Assembly: GCA_945870115.1 (NCBI GenBank)
Contig: CAMBRH010000067.1
Location: forward strand, 1-13,303
Reading direction: 5' to 3'
DNA: 13,303 bases
DNA from: Chitinophaga pinensis
GTDB lineage: Bacteria; Bacteroidota; Bacteroidia; Flavobacteriales_D; Crocinitomicaceae
A program made the position numbers and the translations under genes. The notes beneath the pieces are model-generated. The model had not been told where the DNA came from, searched no databases, and saw only the letters and a list, made by a program, of their open reading frames with translations. Of the stretch, positions 5,628-13,303 are shown one piece after another. Each line of letters begins with the position of its first letter. The first letter of the stretch is position 1.

Positions 5628-5959
5628 TTCTTCAAAAGTTCGTCAATTTTTTCTGCATAATCCAAGGAATCATCAATTTTGAAAATCAATTCTGGAATTT
5701 TACGCATACTTTTTAATCTTTTCCCTATTTCTCCTCTAATTTTACTTGAATTTAAAACAATAGATTCTAAAACTTCTTCTTTACTTGGTCCGGCAAAAAC
5801 ACTTATAAAAACTCTAGCTAAAGATAAATCAGATGTTACTCGAACAATTGTAACACTTACCATTGATCCTAAACAAATTTCGCGTGCATTTCTTTGAAAA
5901 AACATGGATAATTCTTCTTGAATTACTCCTTCAATTTTATTTTGTCTTACTGTTGCCAT
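5621..5959 (-). CDS. rbfA: 30S ribosome-binding factor A
   Basis: A 112-residue cytoplasmic KH-like-fold protein needed for late maturation of the 16S rRNA 5' end and the 30S subunit, and for cold growth in E. coli. Recognised from the N-terminal helix with VIQEELSMFF, then VTIVRVTSDLSLARVFISVF, the helix with IRGEIGKRLKSMRKIPELIF, and the characteristic C-terminus KIDDSLDYAEKIDELL. Length is typical. The stop codon falls inside a short heptamer repeat. It is divergent from the ABC exporter. A perfect -7 box lies only 4 bp upstream of the ATG, so the message may be nearly leaderless. Confidence 0.95.
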   Translation of the reverse strand: MATVRQNKIEGVIQEELSMFFQRNAREICLGSMVSVTIVRVTSDLSLARVFISVFAGPSKEEVLESIVLNSSKIRGEIGKRLKSMRKIPELIFKIDDSLDYAEKIDELLKKG

Positions 5960-5963
5960 AGTG

Positions 5964-5971
5964 CAAAGTTA
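5964..5971 (-). promoter_or_regulatory. Promoter -7 element for rbfA, almost touching the start codon
   Basis: The minus strand reads TAACTTTG, an exact TAnnTTTG match, with only 4 bp (CACT) before the rbfA ATG. Transcription from it would begin at or within a few bases of the start codon. No TTG is at -33 spacing. Confidence 0.5.
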
Positions 5972-6055
5972 ATTCTTTTTTCATGAAAAATCTTATTTCT
6001 CCCAAAAGCTTGATTTATTTAAACCACTTTAAGTAAAAAATCAAGTGAATAAACT

Positions 6056-6063
6056 TATATTTG
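6056..6063 (+). promoter_or_regulatory. Promoter -7 element for the ABC exporter
   Basis: TATATTTG is an exact TAnnTTTG match 29 bp before the ATG at 6093. It lies downstream of the in-frame GTG at 6045, which argues that GTG is not the translation start. Confidence 0.6.
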
Positions 6064-6092
6064 TGGTTCATTTTCAAGAACTCAATTTATTA

Positions 6093-7934
6093 ATGAAAGA
6101 CTTTTTAAATATTTTTAAACTATCCGTTCACTACCGCTGGAAAACTTTTTTGGTCGTTTTTTACAACTTACTTTTTGTAATTTTCAACCTACTTTCCTTG
6201 GTTTTGTTTGTGCCTTTTTTACAATTGATTTTTCCAAGTGAAGATAAAAAAGCAGAGATTTTTCTAAAACCCAATTTTAACGATTCAACTAAAAGTTTTT
6301 TTGATTATTGCTCTGATCTATACAATTATGAAATGCAGCAAATGGTTTTAAAGGATCCAAAAGAAGCTCTTTTTTTAGTTTGTATTTTGGTAATTTCTGC
6401 CTTTTTCTTAAAAAGTGTATTCAGATATTTAGCAATTTACCATAATTCTTTTGTAAAAATGGCTGTCGTTAGAGATTTGCGTGATAAACTTTTCGCAAAA
6501 GCATTACGTTTACCGATGTCATTTTACACAGAAGAAAAAAAGGGTGATTTGATGGCTCGATTAAATAATGATATTGGAGAAATTGAATTTGCAGTTACTT
6601 CCATGCTCGAATTAGTTTTTAGAGAGCCAGTTGCAATTATTTTAAGTTTAATTACCTTGATTTCTTTTAGCCCACAATTGACGATGATTTCCCTAGTTTT
6701 ACTTCCACTTTCAGCATTCACAATTTCAAGGATTGGGAAAAGTTTAAAAAGAACTGCCAAAAAAGGTCAGGAACAAATGGGTGTTTTGCTTTCTACAATT
6801 GAAGAAAATTTTGGAGGAATTAGAATCATTAAGGCTTTTAATGCAGGAGAATACATTCGTAATTCATTCAAGAAAATAAATTTAGACCACCAACAATTGA
6901 TCACAAAAACTTACCGTAAGAAAGATTTATCTTCACCCTTAAATGAATTTTTAGGAACAGTAGTTATGATTTGCATTGTTTGGTTTGGTGGCTCAATGAT
7001 TTTAGATGCGAAATCAAATACAGGCTTATCAGGAGAAGAATTCATCACATTTATAATTGTTTTTTCGCAGTTATTGAGACCAATACAAGGCATTGCAACA
7101 GGAATTGCAAACATTAATAAGGCAGAAGTTTCTTACCGAAGATTTGAAGAAATCATGCATGCTGACGAACAAATTTACGAAGCAAAAAATCCGCAATCTT
7201 TTTCATCTCTGGAAACTGAAATTGAATTTAAGCATGTCAGTTTCAAATACAAAGAAGAATATGTTATTCAAGATTTATCTTTCAAAATACCTAAAGGAAA
7301 AATGGTTGCTTTGGTTGGAGAATCAGGAAGTGGAAAATCAACCATTTCTGATTTACTGTTGAATTTCTATCAGCCAAATTCTGGAGATATTTTATTTGAT
7401 GGAATTCCACTTAAAGACATTAAAAACGATGATTTGAGAAATCAAATTGCAGTTGTAAACCAAGAATCGATTCTTTTTAATGATACTATAAAAAACAACA
7501 TTTCTTTTGGAATTGAAAATTGTTCAGTAGAAAGAATTATTGAAGCGGCAAAAATTGCACACGCTCATGATTTTATTTTAGGTTTAGATCAAGATTACGA
7601 CACAATTATTGGTGAAAGAGGAAATAAACTATCTGGCGGACAAAAACAACGCATCAGTATCGCTCGAGCAGTTTTGAGAAATCCGAGTATTTTAATTTTA
7701 GATGAAGCAACTTCAGCTTTGGATTCAGAAAGTGAAAAAATTGTGCAAGAAGCATTAGAAGAATTGATGAAAAATCGTACTTCACTTGTGATTGCGCATA
7801 GACTTTCTACTATTCGTAAGGCGGATTTAATTTTAGTTTTGCAAAAAGGGAAAATTATAGAAATGGGTTCTCACGACCAATTGATGGCACAAAAAGGATA
7901 TTATTTTAACATGAATTCCATCTTGGCTCATTAA
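6093..7934 (+). CDS. ABC exporter, fused membrane and ATPase domains (MsbA-like)
   Basis: A 613-residue half-transporter of the lipid/multidrug exporter type that works as a homodimer in the inner membrane. The start is the ATG at 6093, since the upstream GTG at 6045 precedes the -7 box. The N-terminal ~350 residues form the membrane domain. It has an unusually long first outer loop (about 45-90, with SEDKKAEIFLKPNFND), a cytoplasmic RDLRDKLFAKALRLPMSFY coupling region and a GDLMARLNNDI motif. The C-terminal ATPase has Walker A GESGSGKST (409-417), a Q-loop (VNQESILF), the signature LSGGQ (513-517), Walker B ILILDEAT (533-540) and a switch His (569) in VIAHRLSTIRKAD. All catalytic residues are intact. 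The substrate is not shown by sequence; MsbA-type lipid A flipping is one possibility, but Bacteroidota carry many paralogues. It stands as a single gene. Confidence 0.92.
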   Translation: MKDFLNIFKLSVHYRWKTFLVVFYNLLFVIFNLLSLVLFVPFLQLIFPSEDKKAEIFLKPNFNDSTKSFFDYCSDLYNYEMQQMVLKDPKEALFLVCILVISAFFLKSVFRYLAIYHNSFVKMAVVRDLRDKLFAKALRLPMSFYTEEKKGDLMARLNNDIGEIEFAVTSMLELVFREPVAIILSLITLISFSPQLTMISLVLLPLSAFTISRIGKSLKRTAKKGQEQMGVLLSTIEENFGGIRIIKAFNAGEYIRNSFKKINLDHQQLITKTYRKKDLSSPLNEFLGTVVMICIVWFGGSMILDAKSNTGLSGEEFITFIIVFSQLLRPIQGIATGIANINKAEVSYRRFEEIMHADEQIYEAKNPQSFSSLETEIEFKHVSFKYKEEYVIQDLSFKIPKGKMVALVGESGSGKSTISDLLLNFYQPNSGDILFDGIPLKDIKNDDLRNQIAVVNQESILFNDTIKNNISFGIENCSVERIIEAAKIAHAHDFILGLDQDYDTIIGERGNKLSGGQKQRISIARAVLRNPSILILDEATSALDSESEKIVQEALEELMKNRTSLVIAHRLSTIRKADLILVLQKGKIIEMGSHDQLMAQKGYYFNMNSILAH

Positions 7935-8058
7935 AAATAAAGCTCTTTTATCCTTAATTTTACACTTAAAATACCAATTTCAACATTTAACTAAAATTTA
8001 ATTGAATTTTTTATAGATTTCAGCAACTAAATTTAATTTAAATCGTTATATTAGTAGA

Positions 8059-10431
8059 ATGAAATGCATACTTTATATATTGATTTTGATTCCAAGCTTT
8101 ATGTTTGGTCAATTATCAACCAATATAAGTATGTCACCAACCCAATTAGTTCAAAACGTTTTATTAGGTCAGGGAGTCGTCATTTCAAGTGTCCAATTCA
8201 CAGGAGACAACGTTGCGATTGGTGAATTTACTTCTGGACCCACTTCTCTTGGAGGAATGACTCATGGAATTGTAATGACCACTGGAACTGTTTTGAATAG
8301 TGTTAGCGGTCCTCAGGGTCCTAATGACGAAGGAGGTTCTGGAACGGACAATAATGGTGGAAGTTCTGGATTATTAAATGGATTAATTGGAGGTGGTTCA
8401 AATACTTTTAATGCAGCAACTTTGGAATTTAATTTTGTTGCAACTGGAGATGTGGTTAGTTTTAAATACGTTTTTGGATCTGAAGAATATTTAGAATATG
8501 TTGATGCTGGATTTAATGATGTTTTTGGTCTTTTCATTTCTGGACCCGGAATTGCGGGAACACAAAATATTGCAAAACTTCCAAATGGCACGCCAGTGAC
8601 CATTGACAATGTCAACAATAACGCAAATAGTGCTTTTTACATTGACAATGGTGATGGTTCTGAAGGTCCCTTTAATGGTTCCAGTAATTTCATCCAATAT
8701 GATGGATATACACGGATTTTAACTGCAAGTTCAAATGTACAATGCGGTGGAACATATCATTTAACAATTGCAATTGCTGACGTCGGTGATGGAATTTTAG
8801 ATTCTGGAATTTTTCTCGAAGCTGAAAGTTTAACTTCCATAGCCCCAATTGATATTGTAATGCAAACTTCTGCAAATTATTTTGGCGACCCAACAATTAT
8901 TGCTGAAGGCTGTACTTCTGCTGATTTTACATTTACTAGAACAGAGACTGATGTTGCGATTGTTGTTCCAATTACCGTAACAGGAACTGCAACTAGTGGA
9001 TTGGACTATACAAATACAATTCCTGTAAGCTTAAATTTGGCTGCTGGCGTTGCTTCACAAACCTTTACATTTGATGCAATATTAGATGCTATTGATGAAG
9101 GTTTAGAATCAATTATTTTGACTTTTCTTGTGCCAGATCCATGCAGTGGAACTATAATAGAAAAAGAATTTACGCTACAAATACAACAGGTAGAACCAAT
9201 TCAAGTTACAATTGAAAATGATACCATTTTTTGTGATGGTGTCCAAAGTGTTGTGCTTACGCCTGTTATTACAGGAGGATTAGAGCCAATTACATATGCT
9301 TGGAGTACTTTAGAAACAAGTCCTACAATTTCTGTTTCTCCAACTGTTACGACAATTTATTCTGTAACAGCAACTGACTTTTGTTTAAACTCAAACGATA
9401 CTGATGATGCGGAAATCTATATACCACCCTTAGTTCCTATTGTTATTCAGCCAATTACAAATATTTCAGAAATTTGTGCATATATTTCACATACCATAAT
9501 TCCCGTAGCAAGTGGTGGAACTGGAAGTACATATAATTACCTTTGGAAAAGAGAACAAACTCCTATTGGAAATCAATCAACAATTACTCTTACCCCAAGT
9601 GCTACCGGAAATTACACCTTAATTGTGAGTGATAACTGTGGAGCAGTAGACTCAGTAAAATTCATTTATACCGTCATTACCCCATTGTTAATTCCTGAGA
9701 TTAATACTCCATTAATTGTTTGTCCAGGTGATCCAGTTATTTTGACTGCATCAGCAACACTAGGTTTAGGAGCCTATTCTTATTTTTGGGTACATAGCTC
9801 TGAAACCACTCCGGTAGTTACAGTAAATCCATTTGTAACAACTACCTATACTGTTGAAATTTCTGATGAATGTCAAACATATAGAATTCCAATTTCGACT
9901 GTTGCGCCAGTGAACATTCCTTTTGCTAATTTTTCTTTTAGCACGTCAAATTTACAAATGAATGAACCAATTCAATTTAACAATCAATCTACAAACTCAG
10001 TGTCTTACTTTTGGGATTTAGGAAATGGTCAAACATCGACTGATAAAAATCCTGTAACCTCCTATTCAGGCATCGGAACTTATGATGTTACTCTAATTGA
10101 AATTGACAATCAAGGTTGTACAGATACAGTTACAAAAACAATCAATATTGGATATGCGCTTTATATTCCAAACACATTTACTCCAGATGGAAATAGGTTT
10201 AATAACGATTTTTTTGCGAAAAGTATAAATATCATTATTCTTAAGGTTGAAATTTATAATCGTTGGGGAGAAATAGTTTTTGAAACAAAAAATGAAACGG
10301 ATTGGGAATGGGATGGATCTTACAAGAAAAAACCTTGTCCAGATGGAATCTATACTTATAAAATAAGATACAAAACTGTTTCAGCAGCAGAAGAATTTGA
10401 CAAAATTGGCCATGTGAATTTGTTGAGATGA
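8059..10431 (+). CDS. T9SS-secreted multidomain adhesin-like protein (choice-of-anchor L, Ig-like, PKD, gliding-type sorting domain)
   Basis: A 790-residue exported protein. Residues 1-18 are a signal peptide (MKCILYILILIPSFMFGQ). About 25-260 form a choice-of-anchor L domain with FKYVFGSEEYLEYVDAGFNDVFGLFISGPG and a Gly/Asn/Ser-rich loop. About 265-375 resemble a Calx-beta domain (DYTNTIP, AIDEGLESIIL). About 380-620 hold three Ig-like repeats of the (S/E)-T-(T/S)-P-x-(I/V)-x-V type, each with paired Cys. About 622-698 are a PKD domain (FWDLGNGQTSTDKNP). The last ~90 residues, from IPNTFTPDG through VEIYNRWGEIVFE and PDGIYTYKI, are the gliding-motility-associated (type B) T9SS sorting domain. 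The role is probably surface adhesion or gliding (inference from architecture). No T9SS machinery is nearby. An imperfect -7-like TATATTAG ends 4 bp before the ATG. The stop begins a TGAAAAG repeat unit. Confidence 0.92.
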   Translation: MKCILYILILIPSFMFGQLSTNISMSPTQLVQNVLLGQGVVISSVQFTGDNVAIGEFTSGPTSLGGMTHGIVMTTGTVLNSVSGPQGPNDEGGSGTDNNGGSSGLLNGLIGGGSNTFNAATLEFNFVATGDVVSFKYVFGSEEYLEYVDAGFNDVFGLFISGPGIAGTQNIAKLPNGTPVTIDNVNNNANSAFYIDNGDGSEGPFNGSSNFIQYDGYTRILTASSNVQCGGTYHLTIAIADVGDGILDSGIFLEAESLTSIAPIDIVMQTSANYFGDPTIIAEGCTSADFTFTRTETDVAIVVPITVTGTATSGLDYTNTIPVSLNLAAGVASQTFTFDAILDAIDEGLESIILTFLVPDPCSGTIIEKEFTLQIQQVEPIQVTIENDTIFCDGVQSVVLTPVITGGLEPITYAWSTLETSPTISVSPTVTTIYSVTATDFCLNSNDTDDAEIYIPPLVPIVIQPITNISEICAYISHTIIPVASGGTGSTYNYLWKREQTPIGNQSTITLTPSATGNYTLIVSDNCGAVDSVKFIYTVITPLLIPEINTPLIVCPGDPVILTASATLGLGAYSYFWVHSSETTPVVTVNPFVTTTYTVEISDECQTYRIPISTVAPVNIPFANFSFSTSNLQMNEPIQFNNQSTNSVSYFWDLGNGQTSTDKNPVTSYSGIGTYDVTLIEIDNQGCTDTVTKTINIGYALYIPNTFTPDGNRFNNDFFAKSINIIILKVEIYNRWGEIVFETKNETDWEWDGSYKKKPCPDGIYTYKIRYKTVSAAEEFDKIGHVNLLR

Positions 10432-10476
10432 AAAGAGTTATGAATTATGAACGATGAGTTATGAATAAAGAATTTA
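10429..10476. repeat. Degenerate heptamer tandem repeat after the T9SS protein stop
   Basis: The stop codon opens TGAAAAG (10429-10435). From 10435 six gapless 7-base units follow: GAGTTAT, GAATTAT, GAACGAT, GAGTTAT, GAATAAA, GAATTTA. Units 1 and 4 are identical. The 7-bp phase is the same period as the array at yidD, with a related but different unit. Confidence 0.65.
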
Positions 10477-10526
10477 TTTTAGAAACAAATTTTTAGTTCG
10501 ACACTTTTAAACCTCCCTTTTTTAAA

Positions 10527-10540
10527 CTTTTCACTTTTCA
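10527..10540. repeat. Two heptamers CTTTTCA at the recG stop
   Basis: CTTTTCA occurs twice in tandem; on the minus strand this is TGAAAAG TGAAAAG, with the recG TGA as the first three bases. It mirrors the TGAAAAG at the stop of the gene converging from the left, forming a 7-bp inverted pair across the intergenic gap. Confidence 0.5.
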
Positions 10541-12634
10541 AGAAATTTTTCCCCAATTTGGTTTCTCTTGCAAAATTTTCACGACTCTTTCTCGTATAAA
10601 TTGATGTTCTGGTAAATTCAAATTTGGATCTTTTTCCAAAATTTCTCTTGCTTTTTCTCTTGAAAGTGCAACAATTTTTCCATCTTTTGCTAAATCAGCA
10701 ATTTTTAATTCCATGATTCCGCTTTGTTGCGTGCCCATTAAATCTCCTGGACCACGCAATTCTAAGTCAACTTCCGCAATTTCAAAACCATCTTGCGTGC
10801 GAACCATTGTTTCCAAACGCTTTTTACTTTCTTTTGAAAGTTTATTTCCTGTCATCAACAAACAATATGATTTATCTGCTCCACGACCAACTCTTCCTCG
10901 CAATTGATGTAATTGTGAAAGTCCGAAACGCTCAGCACTTTCAATAATCATAACCGAAGCATTTGGTACATTTACTCCAACTTCAATTACAGTTGTTGCA
11001 ACCATAATTTGTGTTTTTCCTTCCACAAAACGATTCATTTCATACGCTTTAACGTCGGGTTTTAATTTTCCGTGAACAATGCTTACTTGAAAATCGGGTA
11101 GGGGAAATGCACGTGTAATTGATTCGTATCCTTCTTCTAAATTATGATAATCCAAGGTTTCTGATTCTTGAATCAAAGGAAAAACAACGTAAATTTGTCT
11201 TCCCAAAGCAATTTCACGTTTCATAAATCCAAAAACCAAAGAACGATCATTCTCAAATCGGTGTTCGGTTGTGATGGGCTTTCTTCCAGGAGGAAGTTCG
11301 TCAATTACCGAAACATCTAAATCTCCATAAACTGTCATCGCCAAAGTTCTTGGAATTGGTGTTGCAGTCATCACCAAAACATGAGGAGGATTAACATTTT
11401 TCTTCCAAAGTTTGGATCTTTGAGCCACTCCAAAACGATGTTGCTCGTCGATAACTACTAATCCTAAGTTTTTGAAAACCACTGGATCTTCAATTAACGC
11501 GTGTGTTCCAATTAAAATATGTATTTCGCCATTTTCTAGCGCCTCATGAAGGATTTTCCGTTGAGATTTTTTACTTGAACCAGAAAGTTTTTCAACACGA
11601 ATCGGTAAATCTTTCACCAATTCTTTAATGGATTCAAAATGTTGCTGTGCTAAAATTTCGGTTGGTGCCATCATTGCTGCTTGAAAACCATTTCCAACTG
11701 CGATTAACATTGTCAATAAAGCGACCATTGTTTTTCCACTTCCAACATCCCCTTGAATTAGGCGATTCATGTGAAAACCTTTTCTGAAATCCGCTCTAAT
11801 TTCTTTTACAACTCTTTTTTGGGCATTTGTCAATTCAAAAGGTAAGTGATTGGAATAAAAATTCATAAATATATCTCCAACTTCCGTGAAAATAAATCCT
11901 TTATCTTTACTCAAAGCAATTTGTTTACGCAGTAATAATTCCATTTGCAGAAAAAACAATTCTTCAAATTTCAAGCGAAAACTTGCTCTTTTTGCCAGTT
12001 CTTCATTTTGTGGATAATGAATTTGTTTCACAGCTGTTTCCCTTTCCAAAAGTCCTAATTCTTGAATCATACTTTGCGGGAAAATCTCTACAATATGTCT
12101 ATTTAAACTTTGAACTAAGGTACTTGTTACTTTTTCAATTCCTTTCGAATGTAAACCTTTTGAACTTAATTTTTCGGTACTTCGATAAACTGCTTTTAAG
12201 CCTTTCAAAGGATCTGTTTTGTCTAATTCTTGTATTTCTGGATGCGGGATATTAAAAGAAGAACCAAATAATTTTGCCTTTCCATATACTTGAAAAGGAA
12301 TTCCTTTTTTTAAAATTGGTAAAATATACTTCGCTCCTTGAAACCAAACCAATTCAATTACACCTGTATTATCTTGAAACTTGGCAGTTAAACGTTTATT
12401 TCTTCCAGCTGTAATTTCTTTGACATCAGTTATAAACCCTTTCATTTGCGCATGACCCTCCAACTGAAAAAGTTCAGCAACTGTATTGTAATGAGAACGA
12501 TCTACATAACGAAATGGAAAATATTCCAATAGATCTCCAAAAGTGAATATACTCAATTCTTTTTTCAAAAGTTCAGCCCGAAGTGGACCAACACCTTTTA
12601 AAAATTCAATTGGGGTTTTTAAAAATTCAGACAT
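10538..12634 (-). CDS. recG: ATP-dependent DNA helicase RecG
   Basis: A 698-residue cytoplasmic helicase that regresses stalled replication forks and branch-migrates Holliday junctions. Residues 1-~155 are the wedge/OB-fold domain that splits the fork (FLKGVGPLRAELLKKEL near 11-27, RYVDRS near 42). Residues ~265-445 are the first helicase domain with Walker A GDVGSGKT (295-302), GTHALIE, the DEQH box (396-399) and TATPIPRT (423-430). Residues ~450-625 are the second helicase domain with ATTVIEVGVNVPNAS and QLHQLRGRVGRG (574-585). The C-terminal region has the RecG-typical ELRGPGDLMGTQQSG. Length and motifs are complete. A perfect -7 box lies 5 bp before the ATG. The stop codon lies in a short heptamer repeat. 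Confidence 0.97.
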   Translation of the reverse strand: MSEFLKTPIEFLKGVGPLRAELLKKELSIFTFGDLLEYFPFRYVDRSHYNTVAELFQLEGHAQMKGFITDVKEITAGRNKRLTAKFQDNTGVIELVWFQGAKYILPILKKGIPFQVYGKAKLFGSSFNIPHPEIQELDKTDPLKGLKAVYRSTEKLSSKGLHSKGIEKVTSTLVQSLNRHIVEIFPQSMIQELGLLERETAVKQIHYPQNEELAKRASFRLKFEELFFLQMELLLRKQIALSKDKGFIFTEVGDIFMNFYSNHLPFELTNAQKRVVKEIRADFRKGFHMNRLIQGDVGSGKTMVALLTMLIAVGNGFQAAMMAPTEILAQQHFESIKELVKDLPIRVEKLSGSSKKSQRKILHEALENGEIHILIGTHALIEDPVVFKNLGLVVIDEQHRFGVAQRSKLWKKNVNPPHVLVMTATPIPRTLAMTVYGDLDVSVIDELPPGRKPITTEHRFENDRSLVFGFMKREIALGRQIYVVFPLIQESETLDYHNLEEGYESITRAFPLPDFQVSIVHGKLKPDVKAYEMNRFVEGKTQIMVATTVIEVGVNVPNASVMIIESAERFGLSQLHQLRGRVGRGADKSYCLLMTGNKLSKESKKRLETMVRTQDGFEIAEVDLELRGPGDLMGTQQSGIMELKIADLAKDGKIVALSREKAREILEKDPNLNLPEHQFIRERVVKILQEKPNWGKIS

Positions 12635-12639
12635 TTCAA

Positions 12640-12647
12640 CAAAAATA
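12640..12647 (-). promoter_or_regulatory. Promoter -7 element for recG, almost touching the start codon
   Basis: The minus strand reads TATTTTTG, an exact TAnnTTTG match, with 5 bp (TTGAA) before the recG ATG. As at rbfA, the transcript from this box would have almost no leader. No TTG is found at the normal -33 distance. Confidence 0.45.
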
Positions 12648-12747
12648 TGGAAAATCGAGGGAATTGATTTAAAAAACCGAAAAATAATGTAAATTTCAGA
12701 CTTTTATATTTTTTATTTTCTACATCAAATCTTGTTCTTCAATTTTT

Positions 12748-13200
12748 TTATTCTCTAACAAGTTTAATCTCCACTTTTTGATTTGCATATTGTTGCGTTT
12801 CTGTGCTTGTGAAAATCATTTCTTTGCGTTTGTGTTTTTCAACCGTATAAGTTCCACTGAGGTTATATGCCAAATAATCTAATTCATCAGTCAAATTACC
12901 ATCGCATTCTTCGCAGTTTTGCAAATAATTTAAAACCCATTTTTTTCCTTTTTCTTTAAATTGCCATTCAAAGTTTGCATTGTTTGCATTTCCTGGGTTC
13001 CATTCTACTTGCGATACTGTTTCGTAGATGTCATCTCCTTTTACGAGCCAAGTTGAATTTGTGTTTAAACTTGTACCATCCACAGAAATAGATTCCACAG
13101 ACCAAGTTTCTCCCTTTATGAGTTTTTTTGAATAACGCTTTTCTTTGTTACAAGAAAATAAAAAAACTGCTAAGATTGATGTGAAGGCTAAAATTTTCAT
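12748..13200 (-). CDS. Small lipocalin-like lipoprotein, function unknown
   Basis: A 150-residue protein with a lipoprotein signal: MKILAFTSILAVFLFSC, where the lipobox LFSC puts the lipidated Cys at residue 17, followed by NKEKRYSKKLIKGETWSV. The Lys/Arg-rich stretch and G-x-W-x-V start resemble the many lipocalin-like or calycin-type lipoproteins of Bacteroidota. Later features are a likely beta-rich body, Cys pair NCEEC (about 95-99), GTYTVEKHKRKEMIFT and a final strand (QKVEIKLVRE). The residues after the lipid Cys do not match the acidic surface-export signals described for flavobacteria, so a periplasm-facing location is more likely (inference). It sits 113 bp upstream of recG on the same strand. 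Whether it shares transcription with recG is unclear, since recG has its own -7 box. Confidence 0.85.
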   Translation of the reverse strand: MKILAFTSILAVFLFSCNKEKRYSKKLIKGETWSVESISVDGTSLNTNSTWLVKGDDIYETVSQVEWNPGNANNANFEWQFKEKGKKWVLNYLQNCEECDGNLTDELDYLAYNLSGTYTVEKHKRKEMIFTSTETQQYANQKVEIKLVRE

Positions 13201-13231
13201 ACTTTTTTTATTTTATAATTACAAATTGGCA

Positions 13232-13303
13232 GATTACATGAGATGCCGAGGTTGGCCATCCACTCTTGCGAACCCAAGTCGTCCATCATCAGAACCCACA
13301 GTG
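13232..13303. other. Unidentified GC-rich tail at the window edge
   Basis: By hand count 38 of 72 bases are G or C (about 53%), while the flanking DNA is around one-third. The change is abrupt at about 13230. On the minus strand one frame is open from the edge to a TAA at 13234-13236 and reads TVGSDDGRLGFARVDGQPRHLM. A second minus frame is also open and runs into the AT-rich DNA, and one plus frame is open too. Short open frames in 72 bases mean little. I recognise no tRNA, rRNA, tmRNA or SRP RNA motif. It may be the end of a mobile element, a foreign gene or a structured RNA. Confidence 0.35.

Noticed and set aside
12730..12765. CTTGTT/AACAAG pairing around the lipoprotein stop
   Set aside because: A 6-bp stem with a loop of about 25 bases and no T-run; expected by chance in AT-rich DNA.
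13232..13303. tRNA, tmRNA, SRP or RNase P RNA at the right edge
   Set aside because: No acceptor stem, TTCGA-type loop, GGAA tetraloop region or RNase P core motif could be found in the visible bases.
1..13303. Defence system, prophage or integrative element
   Set aside because: All recognisable genes are housekeeping or envelope genes. There is no integrase, transposase, nuclease pair or toxin-antitoxin pair, and the only composition break is the last ~70 bases.

Overview
The window looks like chromosomal DNA of a member of the Bacteroidota, most likely class Flavobacteriia in the Flavobacterium/Crocinitomicaceae range. Four things point there. The sequence is AT-rich. There are no Shine-Dalgarno leaders. 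Perfect copies of the Bacteroidota -7 promoter element TAnnTTTG stand upstream of many genes. One gene encodes a type IX secretion (T9SS) substrate with a choice-of-anchor L domain and a gliding-type C-terminal sorting domain. Most genes are ordinary chromosomal genes. I see no plasmid, phage, CRISPR or defence module.

Layout. At the left edge is the 3' two-thirds of nuoN (complex I subunit N), closed by a strong intrinsic terminator. Next come two small cysteine-containing genes facing each other: a plus-strand 70-residue protein resembling a heavy-metal-associated (HMA) domain, and a minus-strand 58-residue protein ending in CLSCGS. The second has no name that I know. A 239-bp divergent intergenic region follows. 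It is unusually rich in symmetry: an 18-bp palindrome, a 20-bp-spaced direct repeat, a long imperfect hairpin and a second small hairpin. It leads into a good -33/-7 promoter for a fused alpha/beta E1 component of a branched-chain-type 2-oxoacid dehydrogenase. A small exported protein follows 10 bp later.

The middle holds a secreted lytic transglycosylase (minus), yidD (membrane protein insertion factor, plus), rbfA (30S ribosome maturation factor, minus) and, divergent from rbfA, an MsbA-like ABC exporter. A large T9SS-exported adhesin-like protein comes next. Then come recG (replication and repair helicase) and a small lipocalin-like lipoprotein, both on the minus strand. The last ~70 bases are abruptly GC-richer than everything else and I could not identify them.

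How the genes fit together. There is no single pathway. Several genes concern the cell envelope: YidD, the lytic transglycosylase, the ABC exporter, the T9SS substrate and the lipoprotein. The others are housekeeping. The features most worth a second look are non-coding: the structured region at 1614-1720, and degenerate 7-bp tandem repeats that run through the stop codons in two separate convergent gaps (yidD/rbfA and T9SS protein/recG). The unnamed 58-residue CxxC protein and the GC-rich right edge are also worth checking.
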